Shown here in pieces: positions 1-8,516 of a stretch of 64,000 bases of DNA. The DNA is from Streptomyces sp. AM 4-1-1 (GTDB lineage: Bacteria > Actinomycetota > Actinomycetes > Streptomycetales > Streptomycetaceae). Each line of letters opens with the position of its first letter. The stretch's first letter is position 1. The translations under genes and the position numbers were made by a program. Location of the stretch: contig NZ_CP119145.1 of assembly GCF_029167625.1 (NCBI RefSeq), forward strand, positions 868,001 to 932,000, in the 5' to 3' direction. The notes beneath the pieces were generated by a model, which was not told the origin of the DNA, did no database searches, and was given only the letters and a program-made list of their open reading frames with translations.

Positions 1-1271
1 GTGAGCGTCCTGTCCAGCTCGTCCGCCATCTGCTCCTTGGTGCAGTAGATGTGCGCGTCGTCCTGCGTGAAGCCGCGCGAGCGGGTCAGACCGTGCACGA
101 CGCCGGACTTCTCGTACCGGTACACCGTGCCGAACTCGAAGAGCCGCAGCGGCAGTTCACGGTACGAGCGGCCGCGCGCGTCGAAGATCAGGTTGTGCAT
201 CGGGCAGTTCATCGGCTTGAGGTAGTAGTCCACCCCGTCGTCGAGCTGCATGGGCGGGTACATGCCGTCGGCGTACCAGTCCAGGTGGCCGGACTTCTCG
301 AAGAGCTTGCCCTTGGTCGCGTGCGGGCTGTAGACGAACTCGTAGCCCTCCTCCTCGTGGCGTCGGCGCGAGTAGTCCTCCATGGCCCGGCGGACGGTGC
401 CGCCCTTGGGGTGGAAGACGGCGAGGCCGGGGCCGATCTCGTCCGGGAAGGAGAACAGGTCCAGTTCGCTGCCGAGCTTGCGGTGGTCGCGCTTGGCGGC
501 CTCCTCCAGGAACTCCAGGTGCGCCTTGAGCTCGTCCTTGGTGGGCCACGCGGTGCCGTAGATGCGCTGGAGCATCGGGTTCTTCTCGCTGCCGCGCCAG
601 TACGCGGCGGCGTTGCGCATCAGCTTGAACGCCGGGATCAGCCGGGTGGTGGGCAGGTGCGGACCCCGGCAGAGGTCCTTCCAGCACAGGTCACCGGTCT
701 TCGGGTCGAGGTTGTCGTAGATGGTCAGCTCGCCGCCGCCGACCTCGACGTCCGCGCCGTCACCGGCGCTCTCGACGGAGCCGGAGCCCTTGATGCCGAT
801 GAGTTCCAGCTTGTACGGCTCGTCGGCCAGCTCCGCGCGGGCGTCCTCGTCCGAGACGACGCGGCGGGCGAACCGCTGTCCGCGCTTCTGGATCTCCTGC
901 ATCTTCTTCTCGACGGCCTTGAGGTCCTCCGGGGTGAACGGCCTCTCGACGTCGAAGTCGTAGTAGAAGCCGTCCTTGACCGGCGGACCGATACCGAGCT
1001 TGGCCTCGGGGAACAGCTCCTGCACGGCCTGCGCCATCACGTGCGCGGTGGAGTGGCGCAGGATGTTCAGGCCGTCCTCGGAGGAGATCTCCACGGGCTC
1101 GACGGTCTCGCCGTCCTGGAGCTCGTACGCGAGGTCCTTCAGCTCACCCGCCACCCGGGCCGCGACGACGGTGCGCTGTCCGGGGAAGAGATCGGCCGCC
1201 GTAGTGCCCGTCGTCACCACGCGCTCTTCCCGCTCGGAATCGCGTTGTACGGTCACACGGACGTCTGACAC
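1..1271 (-). CDS. thrS: Threonine--tRNA ligase, N-terminal part (3' end outside window)
   Basis: Charges tRNA-Thr with threonine in the cytoplasm. About 423 codons are present; the rest lies beyond the left edge. Seen in order: an N-terminal TGS-like domain, the editing-domain motif HSTAH (residues 73-77), a zinc-ligand segment with KPMNCPMH near residue 385, and class II motif 2 around [16 protein letters not shown] just before the window ends. The GTG start at 1271 is preceded by an AGGAGAG ribosome site; no other in-frame start fits as well. It is divergent from the DnaQ-like gene at 1575. Family assignment is very secure. Confidence 0.97.
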   Translation of the reverse strand, partial: MSDVRVTVQRDSEREERVVTTGTTAADLFPGQRTVVAARVAGELKDLAYELQDGETVEPVEISSEDGLNILRHSTAHVMAQAVQELFPEAKLGIGPPVKDGFYYDFDVERPFTPEDLKAVEKKMQEIQKRGQRFARRVVSDEDARAELADEPYKLELIGIKGSGSVESAGDGADVEVGGGELTIYDNLDPKTGDLCWKDLCRGPHLPTTRLIPAFKLMRNAAAYWRGSEKNPMLQRIYGTAWPTKDELKAHLEFLEEAAKRDHRKLGSELDLFSFPDEIGPGLAVFHPKGGTVRRAMEDYSRRRHEEEGYEFVYSPHATKGKLFEKSGHLDWYADGMYPPMQLDDGVDYYLKPMNCPMHNLIFDARGRSYRELPLRLFEFGTVYRYEKSGVVHGLTRSRGFTQDDAHIYCTKEQMADELDRTL

Positions 1272-1574
1272 CGGTCTCTCCTGACTGAGGGGGCGCACCG
1301 CGTTCCTGTCGCAGATGCCGTACGAATCGTACCGAGCCCCGGGCCCCCCGCGCGAAAGGGATACGCCGGGGCGGCCCGCCGCCCGTGTCCCGTGCGCCCG
1401 CCGGACCGGCCGTCGGGCCCCGGCCCGGTCCCCCGGCGGGTGGCGGGCCGTCCGTGCGACCGGGAGGCCCGCGTGCGCGGGGCGTGCGCGGCGTACCGGG
1501 GAGAAGGGGCGGGTATCACCGAACCGGGGCAGGCGAATCGCGCCATCTGCCAAGCAGATGCGAGGAGTTCGGAG
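1272..1574. other. Divergent intergenic region with a hairpin before the 1575 gene
   Basis: This 303-bp stretch separates the divergent thrS and DnaQ-like genes and must hold both promoters. No open frame in it has convincing coding character. Directly upstream of the rightward ribosome site GAGGAG is a perfect 7-bp hairpin, CATCTGC-caa-GCAGATG (1544-1560), which would lie in the 5' leader of the rightward gene. I see no T-box motif for thrS. Confidence 0.4.
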
Positions 1575-2309
1575 ATGATGCGCTGGTACGAGGGGCCACT
1601 GGCCGCCTTCGGGATCAGAACCACGGGTGCGGACGCAGAGGAGGACCGGATCGTCTCGGCCGCCCTGGTCGTCCAGGAGACGGCGGGCGGGCTGACCCGG
1701 GTGAGCCGGTGGCTGGTGAGTCCGGGGGTGCCGGTCCCCCCGGAGGCCACCGGGATGCCCGGTCTGACCGACGAGCATCTGCACCGCAACGGCCGGTGGC
1801 CGGCGCCGGTGATGGGAGAGATCGGACGGTCCCTGGCCGATCAGTGCGCGACCGGGCGTCCGCTCGCCGTGATGGACGCGCCGTTCGGTCTGACCCTGCT
1901 GGACCGGGAGCTGAAGCGGCACCGGGCGACGTCACTGCGCGGCTGTCTGGCGGGGGCGCCGCTGTGCGTGCTCGATCCCCGGGTCCTCGACGGACAGCTG
2001 GACCGCTACCGCAAGGGACCGCGCGCGTTCGCGGATCTGTGTGAGGTGTACGGGGTCTCCGGGGCGACCCCGGAGCCGATGCCCGACGCGGCGGCGGACG
2101 CGGTGGCCTCGATGGAGGTGGTCCGCGCGGTGGGGCGGCGGTTCGCGGCCCGGCTGGAGCGGCTGGCCCCCGCGGAGCTGCACACCTTGCAGACGGCGTG
2201 GCACGCGGCGCACGCGCGCGGCGGGCAGGCGTGGTTCCCGAGGAGCGGGGCCACGGAGGCGGTGGACGCCGCCTGGCCGCTGCGCCCGGCGGTCCCCGCG
2301 GCGGCCTGA
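1575..2309 (+). CDS. DnaQ/DEDDh exonuclease-fold protein with degenerate active site
   Basis: A 244-residue protein with the full layout of the Streptomyces 3'-5' exonuclease (DnaQ epsilon-like, DEDDh) family: the Exo I stretch AFGIRTTG, the Exo II stretch [12 protein letters not shown] and the Exo III stretch PDAAADAV. The catalytic residues are mostly replaced: the Exo I DxE is G13-I-R15, the Exo II Asp is Gly105, and the Exo III His is Pro170; only the last Asp (175) remains. Family knowledge says those residues bind the two catalytic metals, so I infer a non-catalytic paralogue, perhaps a nucleic-acid-binding protein. The ATG at 1575 follows GAGGAG by 7 nt; a second ATG at 1578 is also possible. 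Confidence 0.8.
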   Translation: MMRWYEGPLAAFGIRTTGADAEEDRIVSAALVVQETAGGLTRVSRWLVSPGVPVPPEATGMPGLTDEHLHRNGRWPAPVMGEIGRSLADQCATGRPLAVMDAPFGLTLLDRELKRHRATSLRGCLAGAPLCVLDPRVLDGQLDRYRKGPRAFADLCEVYGVSGATPEPMPDAAADAVASMEVVRAVGRRFAARLERLAPAELHTLQTAWHAAHARGGQAWFPRSGATEAVDAAWPLRPAVPAAA

Positions 2310-2363
2310 GCACCGGACGCGTCGAAGGGGGACGGGCAGCGATGAATTGCCGACGGATACGCG

Positions 2364-2395
2364 AAGGCCGGTCCACGCGTGCGTGAACCGGCCTT
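2364..2395 (-). terminator. Hairpin downstream of tRNA-Val
   Basis: AAGGCCGGT and ACCGGCCTT form the outer arms of a hairpin, with an inner CACGC/GCGTG pairing. It lies just past the 3' end of the leftward tRNA-Val at 2402 and just after the rightward gene ending at 2309, so it may stop transcription from both sides. Confidence 0.55.
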
Positions 2396-2401
2396 TCCCG
2401 G

Positions 2402-2473
2402 TGGGCGATACTGGGTTCGAACCAGTGACCTCTTCGGTGTGAACGAAGCGCTCTCCCACTGAGCTAATCGCCC
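2402..2473 (-). tRNA. tRNA-Val (anticodon CAC)
   Basis: A 72-nt cloverleaf on the minus strand. The acceptor stem is GGGCGAT/ATCGCCC, the anticodon stem CTTCG/CGAAG encloses the loop TTCACAC (anticodon CAC, reading GUG), and the T arm is CTGGTTCGAACCCAG. No CCA is encoded. An identical copy lies at 5392-5463, on the other side of the membrane-protein gene. Confidence 0.95.
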
Positions 2474-2695
2474 GGGAACGGACTGAACCATACAGGGCCA
2501 CGCGGCTCTCGTTCAAACCGTTCCCGTCCGGCCACCGGCGGACGATCCCGTCTCCGCCTCTCATCCGGGCCGGGGCATCCCGGTCACCCGCGGGCGACGG
2601 CGGCTCCGGGCCGTGGGACGGTCCACGGGTACTCAGCGGGGGAACTGAGTACCCGCGCGCATGTTTGATTCCACGACCGGCCGCACACTGCGTCC

Positions 2696-5263
2696 ATGGA
2701 ACATGTGCCGCCGCCCGCCGAGGAACTGACGCTCCTCGACCGTGAACTGGTCCGGCTGGACGCCCGCCGGGCCCAGTTGCTGACCCGCCGTGCCTGGCTG
2801 CTGACGGTGCTCCAGCCACCCGGCACACCCGGAACACCCCATCCGGGGCCGTACGCCGCCCCGGCCGCCGGCCCCGGATGGGGGGCGGCTCCTGGGTGGG
2901 GGGCGGCTCCTGGGTGGGGGGCCACGGCTCCCGGGTGGGGTGCCCCCGCCCGGACCGCGCCGAAGGGCGCGCTCTCGCCGCGTGGCGCACAGCACGTGCT
3001 GCTGATCCTGGGCGGGCTGCTGCTGACGATCGCGGCGATCGCGTTCACCGTGGTCAGCTGGGGCCGGATGGGGATCGGCGGCCGGGCGGCGGTGCTCGGC
3101 GTACTGACGGTGGCGGCGCTCGCCGCCCCCGTGCCGCTGCTGCGGCGGAAGCTGCCCTCGACGGCCGAGGCGCTGGCCGCGCTCGCCCTGGTGCTGACCG
3201 CTCTCGACGCCTACGCGTGGTACCGGGTGGCTGCCCCCGGCACCGGGGGCCTCGGTTTCGCGGCGGGCGCCTCGGCGGTGCTGGCGGTGCTGTGGGCGGG
3301 TTACGGCCTGCTGCTCCCCGCGCTGCGGGTGCCGCTGCCGGCCGCGGTGGTGGGCGCCCAGTTCCCGTTCCTGTTCTGGGCGGCGGCGACGGACGCGTCG
3401 GCGCTGGGGATCGGCTGGGCGCTGGTGCTGACGGCGACGCTCGACGGAGTGATCGCCATCCGTTGCGGCCGTCCGGCGATGCGCGCGACGGCCGTCACCG
3501 TGGGGTGCGTGACGGGGTTCGTCGGGCTTCTGACCGGACTGGCCGCGTCGCTGACGGCGCAGTCGGCGGCGGCTGCCGTGAGCCCCGGAGTGCTGCTGCT
3601 GGTGGCCGCCGGGGGGCTGCTGCTGGTGGCCTGCCGGGCACCGAGGGAGTTCGGTACGGCCGGTGGCGCGGCGGCCGGGCTCGCCGTCGTCGCGGCGGTG
3701 GGCGGTGTGGTGCGCCCGGAGGTGCCGGCGGGCTGGTGGGTGGCGGTGTATCTGCTGTGCGGGGCGGCGGTCGCCGCGGCGGCGCGGGGTCCACTGCCCC
3801 GGCCGGTGCGCAGGGGCGCGCGGGCGTCGGTGGCCGCGGTGGCGGCGGGAGCCGCGCTGTGGGCGGCGCCCGCGGCCGGCGTGGTGCTGCTGGGTCCGTT
3901 GTCACGGGTCGGCGACGCGTGGGCGGGGGCGCCCTCGGGCGCCCGGGAAGCGCTCGGCACGACGCTGCTGTGGCCGCACTGGAACGCGGTCCCGGTGGTG
4001 CTGGCGGTGCTGTCCGGCCTGTGCGCCGCGGCGCACCGGTGGTCGCTCCGGCCGGACGGGACGGACGCTCCGGAGGCGGTCGCTCCGGGGACCGCCGGTC
4101 CTTCGGTGTCCGTTCCGAGGCGCGTCACGGCGCGGCGGACCGCCGGGGTCTGTGTGGTGGTGTCCGGGTGGGGCGCGCTGCTGACGCTGCCGGCCGCGCT
4201 CGACGTGCCGTACCCGGTGGCGTGGGCCGCCCAGACGCTGTGGGTCGGCGCGCTGCTCGCGGTGGGGGTGCGCGGCTGCCGTGGCCGCGTCGCGAACCCG
4301 GCGGTGACCGTGACGGCGCTGGTGTGCGCCGGGGTCGGCGCGGTGAGCGCGGGGGCACTCTCGCTGGCGTCCGAGCCCGCGACCTACGCGGTGTTCGGCG
4401 CGCTCGCGGCACTGGCCGTGACCGGCGCGGTGCGGGCTCCCGGGGGCGCGGTGCGGGCGGTGCTCGGCTGCGCGGCCGTGATGTGCGCGATCGTCGTGGC
4501 CCGTGCGGCCGGGGAGTCGCTGGGACTCGCCGGGCATCGCGCGGCGCCGATCGTGCTGATCGTGCCCGCGCTGACGGTACTGCTCGGGGCGCGGCTGCGC
4601 CGCGACCCGGTGGCCGCACCCGTCGAGGCGGCAGGGGCGCTGGGGGCCCTGGTGGCCCTCGGGACGGCGGTGACGGACGCGTCGGCGCTCTCCCTGGTGC
4701 TGGGGCTCTGCGGGGTGCTCGCCGCCGGAACCGCCGTGCGCCCGGAGCGCCGGGCGGTGGCCGGGTGGCCGGCGGTGGCCCTGCTGGCGATCGCCGTCTG
4801 GGTACGGCTCGCGGCTTCCGGGGTGTCGGCCCCGGAGGCGTACACCCTGCCGTTGACGCTCCCCGCGCTGGCCGCGGGCGCGCTGCTGCGGCGGCGCGAT
4901 CGGGGGGCGTCGTCGTGGAAGGCGTACGGCGGCGGGCTCGCGGTGACGCTGGTGCCGAGTCTCGGCGCGGTCTGGGCCGACCCGCACTGGACGCGTCCGC
5001 TGCTGCTGGGAGCGGCGGCGCTGGTGATCACTCTGGCCGGGGCGCGGTTCCGGCTCCAGGCGCTGCTGGTGCTCGGCGGCGCGGCGCTGGCGCTGGACGG
5101 TCTGCACGAGCTGGCGCCCTATGTGGTGCAGGTGGCGGGTGTGCTGCCGCGCTGGGTGCCGCCAGCGCTGGCCGGGGTGCTGCTGCTGGCGGTGGGGGCG
5201 ACGTACGAGCACCGGCTTCGCGACGCCCGTCGGCTGAGGGACGCGGTGGTCCGGATGCGCTGA
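2696..5263 (+). CDS. Large polytopic integral membrane protein
   Basis: 855 residues. Residues 1-40 form an amphipathic, probably coiled helix ([21 protein letters not shown]). Residues 45-90 are a Pro/Gly-rich linker with GWGAAP repeats, and from about residue 100 to the end there are some twenty hydrophobic segments rich in Ala, Val, Leu and Gly. This layout resembles the actinobacterial proteins I recall being annotated as SCO7613 C-terminal domain-containing membrane proteins, whose function is unknown. It has no recognisable transport or catalytic motif. The ATG at 2696 lacks a strong ribosome site. It stands alone between two tRNA-Val genes. Confidence 0.85.
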   Translation: MEHVPPPAEELTLLDRELVRLDARRAQLLTRRAWLLTVLQPPGTPGTPHPGPYAAPAAGPGWGAAPGWGAAPGWGATAPGWGAPARTAPKGALSPRGAQHVLLILGGLLLTIAAIAFTVVSWGRMGIGGRAAVLGVLTVAALAAPVPLLRRKLPSTAEALAALALVLTALDAYAWYRVAAPGTGGLGFAAGASAVLAVLWAGYGLLLPALRVPLPAAVVGAQFPFLFWAAATDASALGIGWALVLTATLDGVIAIRCGRPAMRATAVTVGCVTGFVGLLTGLAASLTAQSAAAAVSPGVLLLVAAGGLLLVACRAPREFGTAGGAAAGLAVVAAVGGVVRPEVPAGWWVAVYLLCGAAVAAAARGPLPRPVRRGARASVAAVAAGAALWAAPAAGVVLLGPLSRVGDAWAGAPSGAREALGTTLLWPHWNAVPVVLAVLSGLCAAAHRWSLRPDGTDAPEAVAPGTAGPSVSVPRRVTARRTAGVCVVVSGWGALLTLPAALDVPYPVAWAAQTLWVGALLAVGVRGCRGRVANPAVTVTALVCAGVGAVSAGALSLASEPATYAVFGALAALAVTGAVRAPGGAVRAVLGCAAVMCAIVVARAAGESLGLAGHRAAPIVLIVPALTVLLGARLRRDPVAAPVEAAGALGALVALGTAVTDASALSLVLGLCGVLAAGTAVRPERRAVAGWPAVALLAIAVWVRLAASGVSAPEAYTLPLTLPALAAGALLRRRDRGASSWKAYGGGLAVTLVPSLGAVWADPHWTRPLLLGAAALVITLAGARFRLQALLVLGGAALALDGLHELAPYVVQVAGVLPRWVPPALAGVLLLAVGATYEHRLRDARRLRDAVVRMR
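2878..2942 (+). repeat. Tandem 18-bp repeat inside the membrane-protein gene
   Basis: About three copies of GGGTGGGGGGCGGCTCCT in tandem, the last imperfect, encode the GWGAAP repeats of the linker between the N-terminal helix and the first membrane segment. The long G runs could also form G-quadruplexes. Confidence 0.6.
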
Positions 5264-5345
5264 GCCGGGTTCGCGGTCCGGGCCGTCCCGGCGGCCGGCC
5301 GGGGGCGGCGAGGTTGGGAGCGGCGGGGTCCGGGACCGGGGAACG

Positions 5346-5385
5346 CCGAGGGCCCGGGAGACTTGGCAGTCTCCCGGGCCCTCGG
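5346..5385. terminator. Perfect 18-bp hairpin, bidirectional terminator
   Basis: Arms 5346-5363 and 5368-5385 are perfect complements (CCGAGGGCCCGGGAGACT and its reverse) with a 4-nt TGGC loop. It sits between the end of the rightward membrane-protein gene and the 3' end of the leftward tRNA-Val, so it probably serves both. Confidence 0.8.
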
Positions 5386-5391
5386 TCCGGG

Positions 5392-5463
5392 TGGGCGATA
5401 CTGGGTTCGAACCAGTGACCTCTTCGGTGTGAACGAAGCGCTCTCCCACTGAGCTAATCGCCC
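5392..5463 (-). tRNA. tRNA-Val (anticodon CAC), second copy
   Basis: All 72 nt are identical to the tRNA at 2402-2473, including the acceptor stem GGGCGAT/ATCGCCC and anticodon CAC. A strong hairpin terminator follows at 5346-5385. The two copies bracket the 855-residue membrane protein gene. Confidence 0.95.
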
Positions 5464-5529
5464 CGGCGCGCAGCAAACATTACCCCATGTCAGCGGCGCA
5501 CCCGGACCGGCCTGGCGACCGGTCCGCCC

Positions 5530-6012
5530 TCACTGGTCGATCTTCCACGGCATCTCGATGCCGAATTTCAGGACGTAGACGCCCACCAGCACGGCGATGA
5601 TCACGAGCCCCACCACGGTGAGGACGATGTTCCGCCGCCGGACCTCGGGATCGAGCGCCCGCTGCGCGGCCTCGGTGACCTTCCGCCGGGTCCAGCGCAG
5701 CACCAGCTGGGCCCATACGAACTCGGTCGCCCAGATCGCCATTCCGCCGAAGATCACCAGCCATCCCGGACCGGGCAGCGGCAGCATGACGACGCCCGCC
5801 ACCACCACGGCGAGGCCGACGACGAAGACACCGGCCTGCCAGCTCAGGTGCAGCGTCCTGGACGCCTTGATGAACCCGGGTGCCCGCGAGCCCAGCCCGC
5901 GTCCTCCCCGCGGGCTCCGTGCGTCACCGGCCCCGTCGGCCCCGCTCGTCCCGGGCTCCCCGCCGGTCCCTGTCGCACCGACCGCATCAGTCACGTCGTT
6001 CACGTCCGCCAC
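5530..6012 (-). CDS. PGPGW-motif transmembrane protein (TIGR02611-like)
   Basis: About 160 residues. A Gly/Ser/Ala-rich N-terminal tail is followed by two hydrophobic segments flanking the signature LPLPGPGWLVIFGG, an amphipathic helix (AQLVLRWTRRKVTEAAQ) and a last membrane segment (IVLTVVGLVIIAVLVGVYV). This matches the small actinobacterial PGPGW membrane family, function unknown. I chose the GTG at 6012 because GGGGG lies just upstream; the open frame extends back to 6360 but the extra part has no protein-like character. Single gene, divergent from ssgB. Confidence 0.8.
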   Translation of the reverse strand: MADVNDVTDAVGATGTGGEPGTSGADGAGDARSPRGGRGLGSRAPGFIKASRTLHLSWQAGVFVVGLAVVVAGVVMLPLPGPGWLVIFGGMAIWATEFVWAQLVLRWTRRKVTEAAQRALDPEVRRRNIVLTVVGLVIIAVLVGVYVLKFGIEMPWKIDQ

Positions 6013-6182
6013 GCCCCCATCGCGGGCTCCGGACCACCGGGCACGGCGGTCCCGCCCGCTCGTCGCTCTCCGTACACGTACGGAGCAAACGTACCGGAGC
6101 GCCGTGTCACCGAGATGGCGTAATGACGCAAAGTTACACACCGCCGTACGAGCTACCTGAAGGCCCACAAAAAGGTCAGAGG

Positions 6183-6207
6183 GGTTTACAACGGCACTGT
6201 AGGTGGC
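6183..6207 (+). promoter_or_regulatory. Candidate stress-sigma promoter of ssgB
   Basis: GGTTTA (6183-6188) followed, after 13 nt, by GGTGGC (6202-6207) resembles the GTTT / GGGTA pattern of SigB/SigH-type Streptomyces promoters. Published work on S. coelicolor ssgB reports SigH control, which is why I looked here. The -10 match is imperfect. Confidence 0.35.
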
Positions 6208-6268
6208 ATGTCGATTTCGCCGACGTGCGAATCCCCGAGCGCACACTGAGCGAAAGGCCCTGGCGCTT

Positions 6269-6682
6269 ATGAACACCACGGTCAGCTGCGAGCTGCACCT
6301 GCGCCTCGTTGTGTCGAGCGAGTCCTCACTGCCTGTACCCGCGGGCCTGCGGTATGCCACGGCCGATCCCTATGCCGTGCACGCCACCTTCCACACCGGA
6401 GCGGAGGAGACGGTCGAGTGGGTCTTCGCCCGCGACCTCCTCGCCGAGGGCCTGCACAGGCCCACCGGTACCGGAGACGTCCGGGTCTGGCCATCACGTA
6501 GCCACGGCCAGGGCGTCGTCTGCATCGCGCTGAGCTCCCCAGAGGGCGAAGCACTGCTCGAAGCCCCGGCGAGGGCGCTGGAGTCGTTCCTGAAGCGGAC
6601 CGACGCCGCGGTCCCACCAGGCACCGAGCATCGTCACTTCGACCTCGACACCGAACTCTCACACATCCTGGCCGAGAGCTGA
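6269..6682 (+). CDS. ssgB: Sporulation-specific cell division regulator SsgB
   Basis: 137 residues, the exact length of SsgB, and from the start MNTTVSCELHLRLVVSSESS to the end ELSHILAES it reads as the highly conserved Streptomyces protein (SCO1541 in S. coelicolor). SsgB is an SsgA-like protein that recruits FtsZ to future septum sites in aerial hyphae, with SsgA. The start is fixed by homology; a weak GAAAGG ribosome site precedes it. Monocistronic, with a hairpin terminator at 6701. The strongest taxonomic marker in the window. Confidence 0.97.
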   Translation: MNTTVSCELHLRLVVSSESSLPVPAGLRYATADPYAVHATFHTGAEETVEWVFARDLLAEGLHRPTGTGDVRVWPSRSHGQGVVCIALSSPEGEALLEAPARALESFLKRTDAAVPPGTEHRHFDLDTELSHILAES

Positions 6683-6700
6683 GCCAGGCCGAGAGCTGCA

Positions 6701-6731
6701 CGGCGCCGTCCGACTCGGGGAGACGGCGCCG
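6701..6731 (+). terminator. Hairpin terminator after ssgB
   Basis: CGGCGCCGTC (6701-6710) pairs perfectly with GACGGCGCCG (6722-6731) across an 11-nt loop, 19 nt after the ssgB stop. A second GC-rich hairpin follows at about 6757-6806. Confidence 0.7.
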
Positions 6732-6971
6732 CGCGGACAACCTCATAGGGCACACACCGGCGCCGGAGCCGCGGAACCCACCGCGGTGACGGCGCCGGCG
6801 CCGGTTCCGGGCCCGCCTCCACCCCTCTCGGCCGTTTTCGGGACACTTCGGAGCCCGGGAGACCCAGCCCCGCCGTCGAAGGCTCCGACGGGCCCCTGTA
6901 CGGGTCCGGCGAGCCAGTAGAGTCAGCGCGCACCGGCGGGCACCCGCCCCCGGCAGGCCAGGGAGCGAAGC

Positions 6972-7529
6972 GTGCTGATCCCCCACGACACCCGGATCGC
7001 CCTCGACACGGTGGTCGATCTGGTGAACACCGTGCCGGAGGGCGAGCGGAGCGACGGCATCGGCGACGTCGGGTCGCTGTACGGCTTCGCCGAACGGCAC
7101 CGCATCAGTGGCGTGGACGAGCTCGGCCCGAGGGACCTGCGGGCCGTGCGGGACGTGCGCGCGCGGTTCGCGGAGATCTTCGCGGCGCCCGACACCCGTA
7201 CCGCCGCCACGCTCGTCAACCGGCTCGTCGCCTCGGCCGGCACCACCCCCCAGCTCAGCGACCACGACGGTTACGACTGGCATGTGCACTACTTCGCGCC
7301 GGACGCCTCGCTCTCGGACCACCTCGCGGCCGACTGCGGCATGGCGCTGGCGTTCATCATCGTGGCGGGCGAGCGCGAGCGGCTGCGCCGCTGCGAGGCA
7401 CCGGACTGCCGGCACGCGTTCGTCGACCTGTCGCGCAACCGCTCCCGCCGCTACTGCTCCAGCCGTACCTGCGGCAACCGGTTGCACGTCGCCGCGTACC
7501 GGGCCCGCCGCAAGGAGGCGGCGGGCTGA
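6972..7529 (+). CDS. CGNR zinc-finger (ABATE-domain) protein, putative transcriptional regulator
   Basis: 185 residues. The N-terminal region (LDTVVDLVNTVPEG onward) is the ABATE-type helical domain. The C-terminus carries CEAPDC and CSSRTCGNR, the two Cys pairs of the CGNR zinc finger, followed by a basic tail AAYRARRK. Such proteins are thought to be stress-related DNA-binding regulators; the target is unknown. GTG start at 6972 with GGGAG six bases upstream. No partner gene in the same direction. Confidence 0.88.
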   Translation: MLIPHDTRIALDTVVDLVNTVPEGERSDGIGDVGSLYGFAERHRISGVDELGPRDLRAVRDVRARFAEIFAAPDTRTAATLVNRLVASAGTTPQLSDHDGYDWHVHYFAPDASLSDHLAADCGMALAFIIVAGERERLRRCEAPDCRHAFVDLSRNRSRRYCSSRTCGNRLHVAAYRARRKEAAG

Positions 7530-7562
7530 CGAACCCGCGGCAGGCAGCGGCTCCCGGCGGGC

Positions 7563-7718
7563 TCAGAGCAGGAAGAGGTCATGTACCGCCGCCATCAACA
7601 GCAGGCCGCCCACCACCGTGAGGAAGATCATCAGGGGTGGCTGGGAAAGCGCGAAGAGGCAGCCACGCGGCTCTTCGGCGGGGGGTGCGGGGGCGTCGCC
7701 CCGGGACGTGTCCACCAT
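7563..7718 (-). CDS. Small single-pass membrane protein, hypothetical
   Basis: An open frame of 51 residues. The N-terminal half is hydrophilic (MVDTSRGDAPAPPAEEPRG). It is followed by a single membrane segment (PPLMIFLTVVGGLLLMAAV) and ends HDLFLL. Third codon positions are GC-rich and the topology is protein-like, but there is no clear ribosome site before the ATG. I do not recognise a family. It may be transcribed with the leftward gene at 7908-8369. Confidence 0.5.
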   Translation of the reverse strand: MVDTSRGDAPAPPAEEPRGCLFALSQPPLMIFLTVVGGLLLMAAVHDLFLL

Positions 7719-7907
7719 CTCGGGACGATCATGACGCAAGCGCGGACCGCTTGGCGGTCAAGGCGCTTTTCCAGGCGGGAGTTCACCCTCTCCTCAGCCG
7801 AAAGCAATCGCTCCGGCGTCCGAACCGCCGTCACATGTTCGCGGACTCCGCACACCGGGGAGCACACCGAGAGCGCACCTGTGCGCCCGGCCGGCCCGGC
7901 CGCCGCG

Positions 7908-8369
7908 TCAGATGCCGTGCTTCTTCAGGATGGCCTCGATGTCACTGAAGTCGTCGCCGGACGCGCCGCCCGACTGCTTGCCCCTGACCCTGCCCCCCGG
8001 CTCGGAGCCGCGGTCCGGAGCGCCCGCCCCGAGTGAGGGCGCGGAGGCGGCGGGGGCGACCGCGTCGTGCCGCGCGGACCGGGCGGCGGCCCTGCGTTCC
8101 TTGCGGGTCCCCCCCGTGCGGCGCTCGACCGCACGGGTCGCCATGAAGAGCAGCCAGGCCGCCCCGAGCAGCCCGAAGCCGAGCCACACGCTCGGCCTGA
8201 AGGCGATGCCGGAGATCCATTCGACGGTACCGGTGAGCACCAGTCCGACCGGGACGAACGCGTAGGCCGCTGTCCGGGCCGCGGTGAGGAATCGTCTTCG
8301 GTAGGCGGTGACCGCGGCGATGCCCAGGCCCGCCGCGGATACCGCGGAACAGATGGTCTCGGCAATCAT
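7908..8369 (-). CDS. Membrane protein of unknown function
   Basis: 153 residues with three hydrophobic segments: AETICSAVSAAGLGIAAV, AAYAFVPVGLVLTGTVEW and VWLGFGLLGAAWLLFMA. A charged cytoplasmic tail follows, rich in Arg and Gly, ending in the acidic/helical motif DDFSDIEAILKKHGI. The ATG at 8369 follows CTGGAGGCACG, a good ribosome site. No family recognised; the terminal DIEAIL motif suggests a conserved interaction peptide. Divergent from the DsbA-like gene. Confidence 0.75.
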   Translation of the reverse strand: MIAETICSAVSAAGLGIAAVTAYRRRFLTAARTAAYAFVPVGLVLTGTVEWISGIAFRPSVWLGFGLLGAAWLLFMATRAVERRTGGTRKERRAAARSARHDAVAPAASAPSLGAGAPDRGSEPGGRVRGKQSGGASGDDFSDIEAILKKHGI

Positions 8370-8516
8370 CGTGCCTCCAGGCGCAGGGGAAAGGTCCCTT
8401 CCATCGTGCACCCACCGAGGGGGACGGGGCCACGGTTCCGTGCCACATCAGGGACATTTCAGGGCCGCGCTCCTCCCTGAGGAGTGGCCGTGTCCGGGTG
8501 CTGGGAGACTGTCGGC

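Noticed and set aside
51..1268. Long rightward frame opposite thrS
   Set aside because: It is the antisense shadow of thrS; the minus-strand frame shows all ThrRS motifs.
2878..5418. Second long rightward frame within the membrane-protein gene
   Set aside because: Composed of Arg/Gly/Ala runs typical of an out-of-frame reading of high-GC DNA; the in-frame protein has clear membrane segments.
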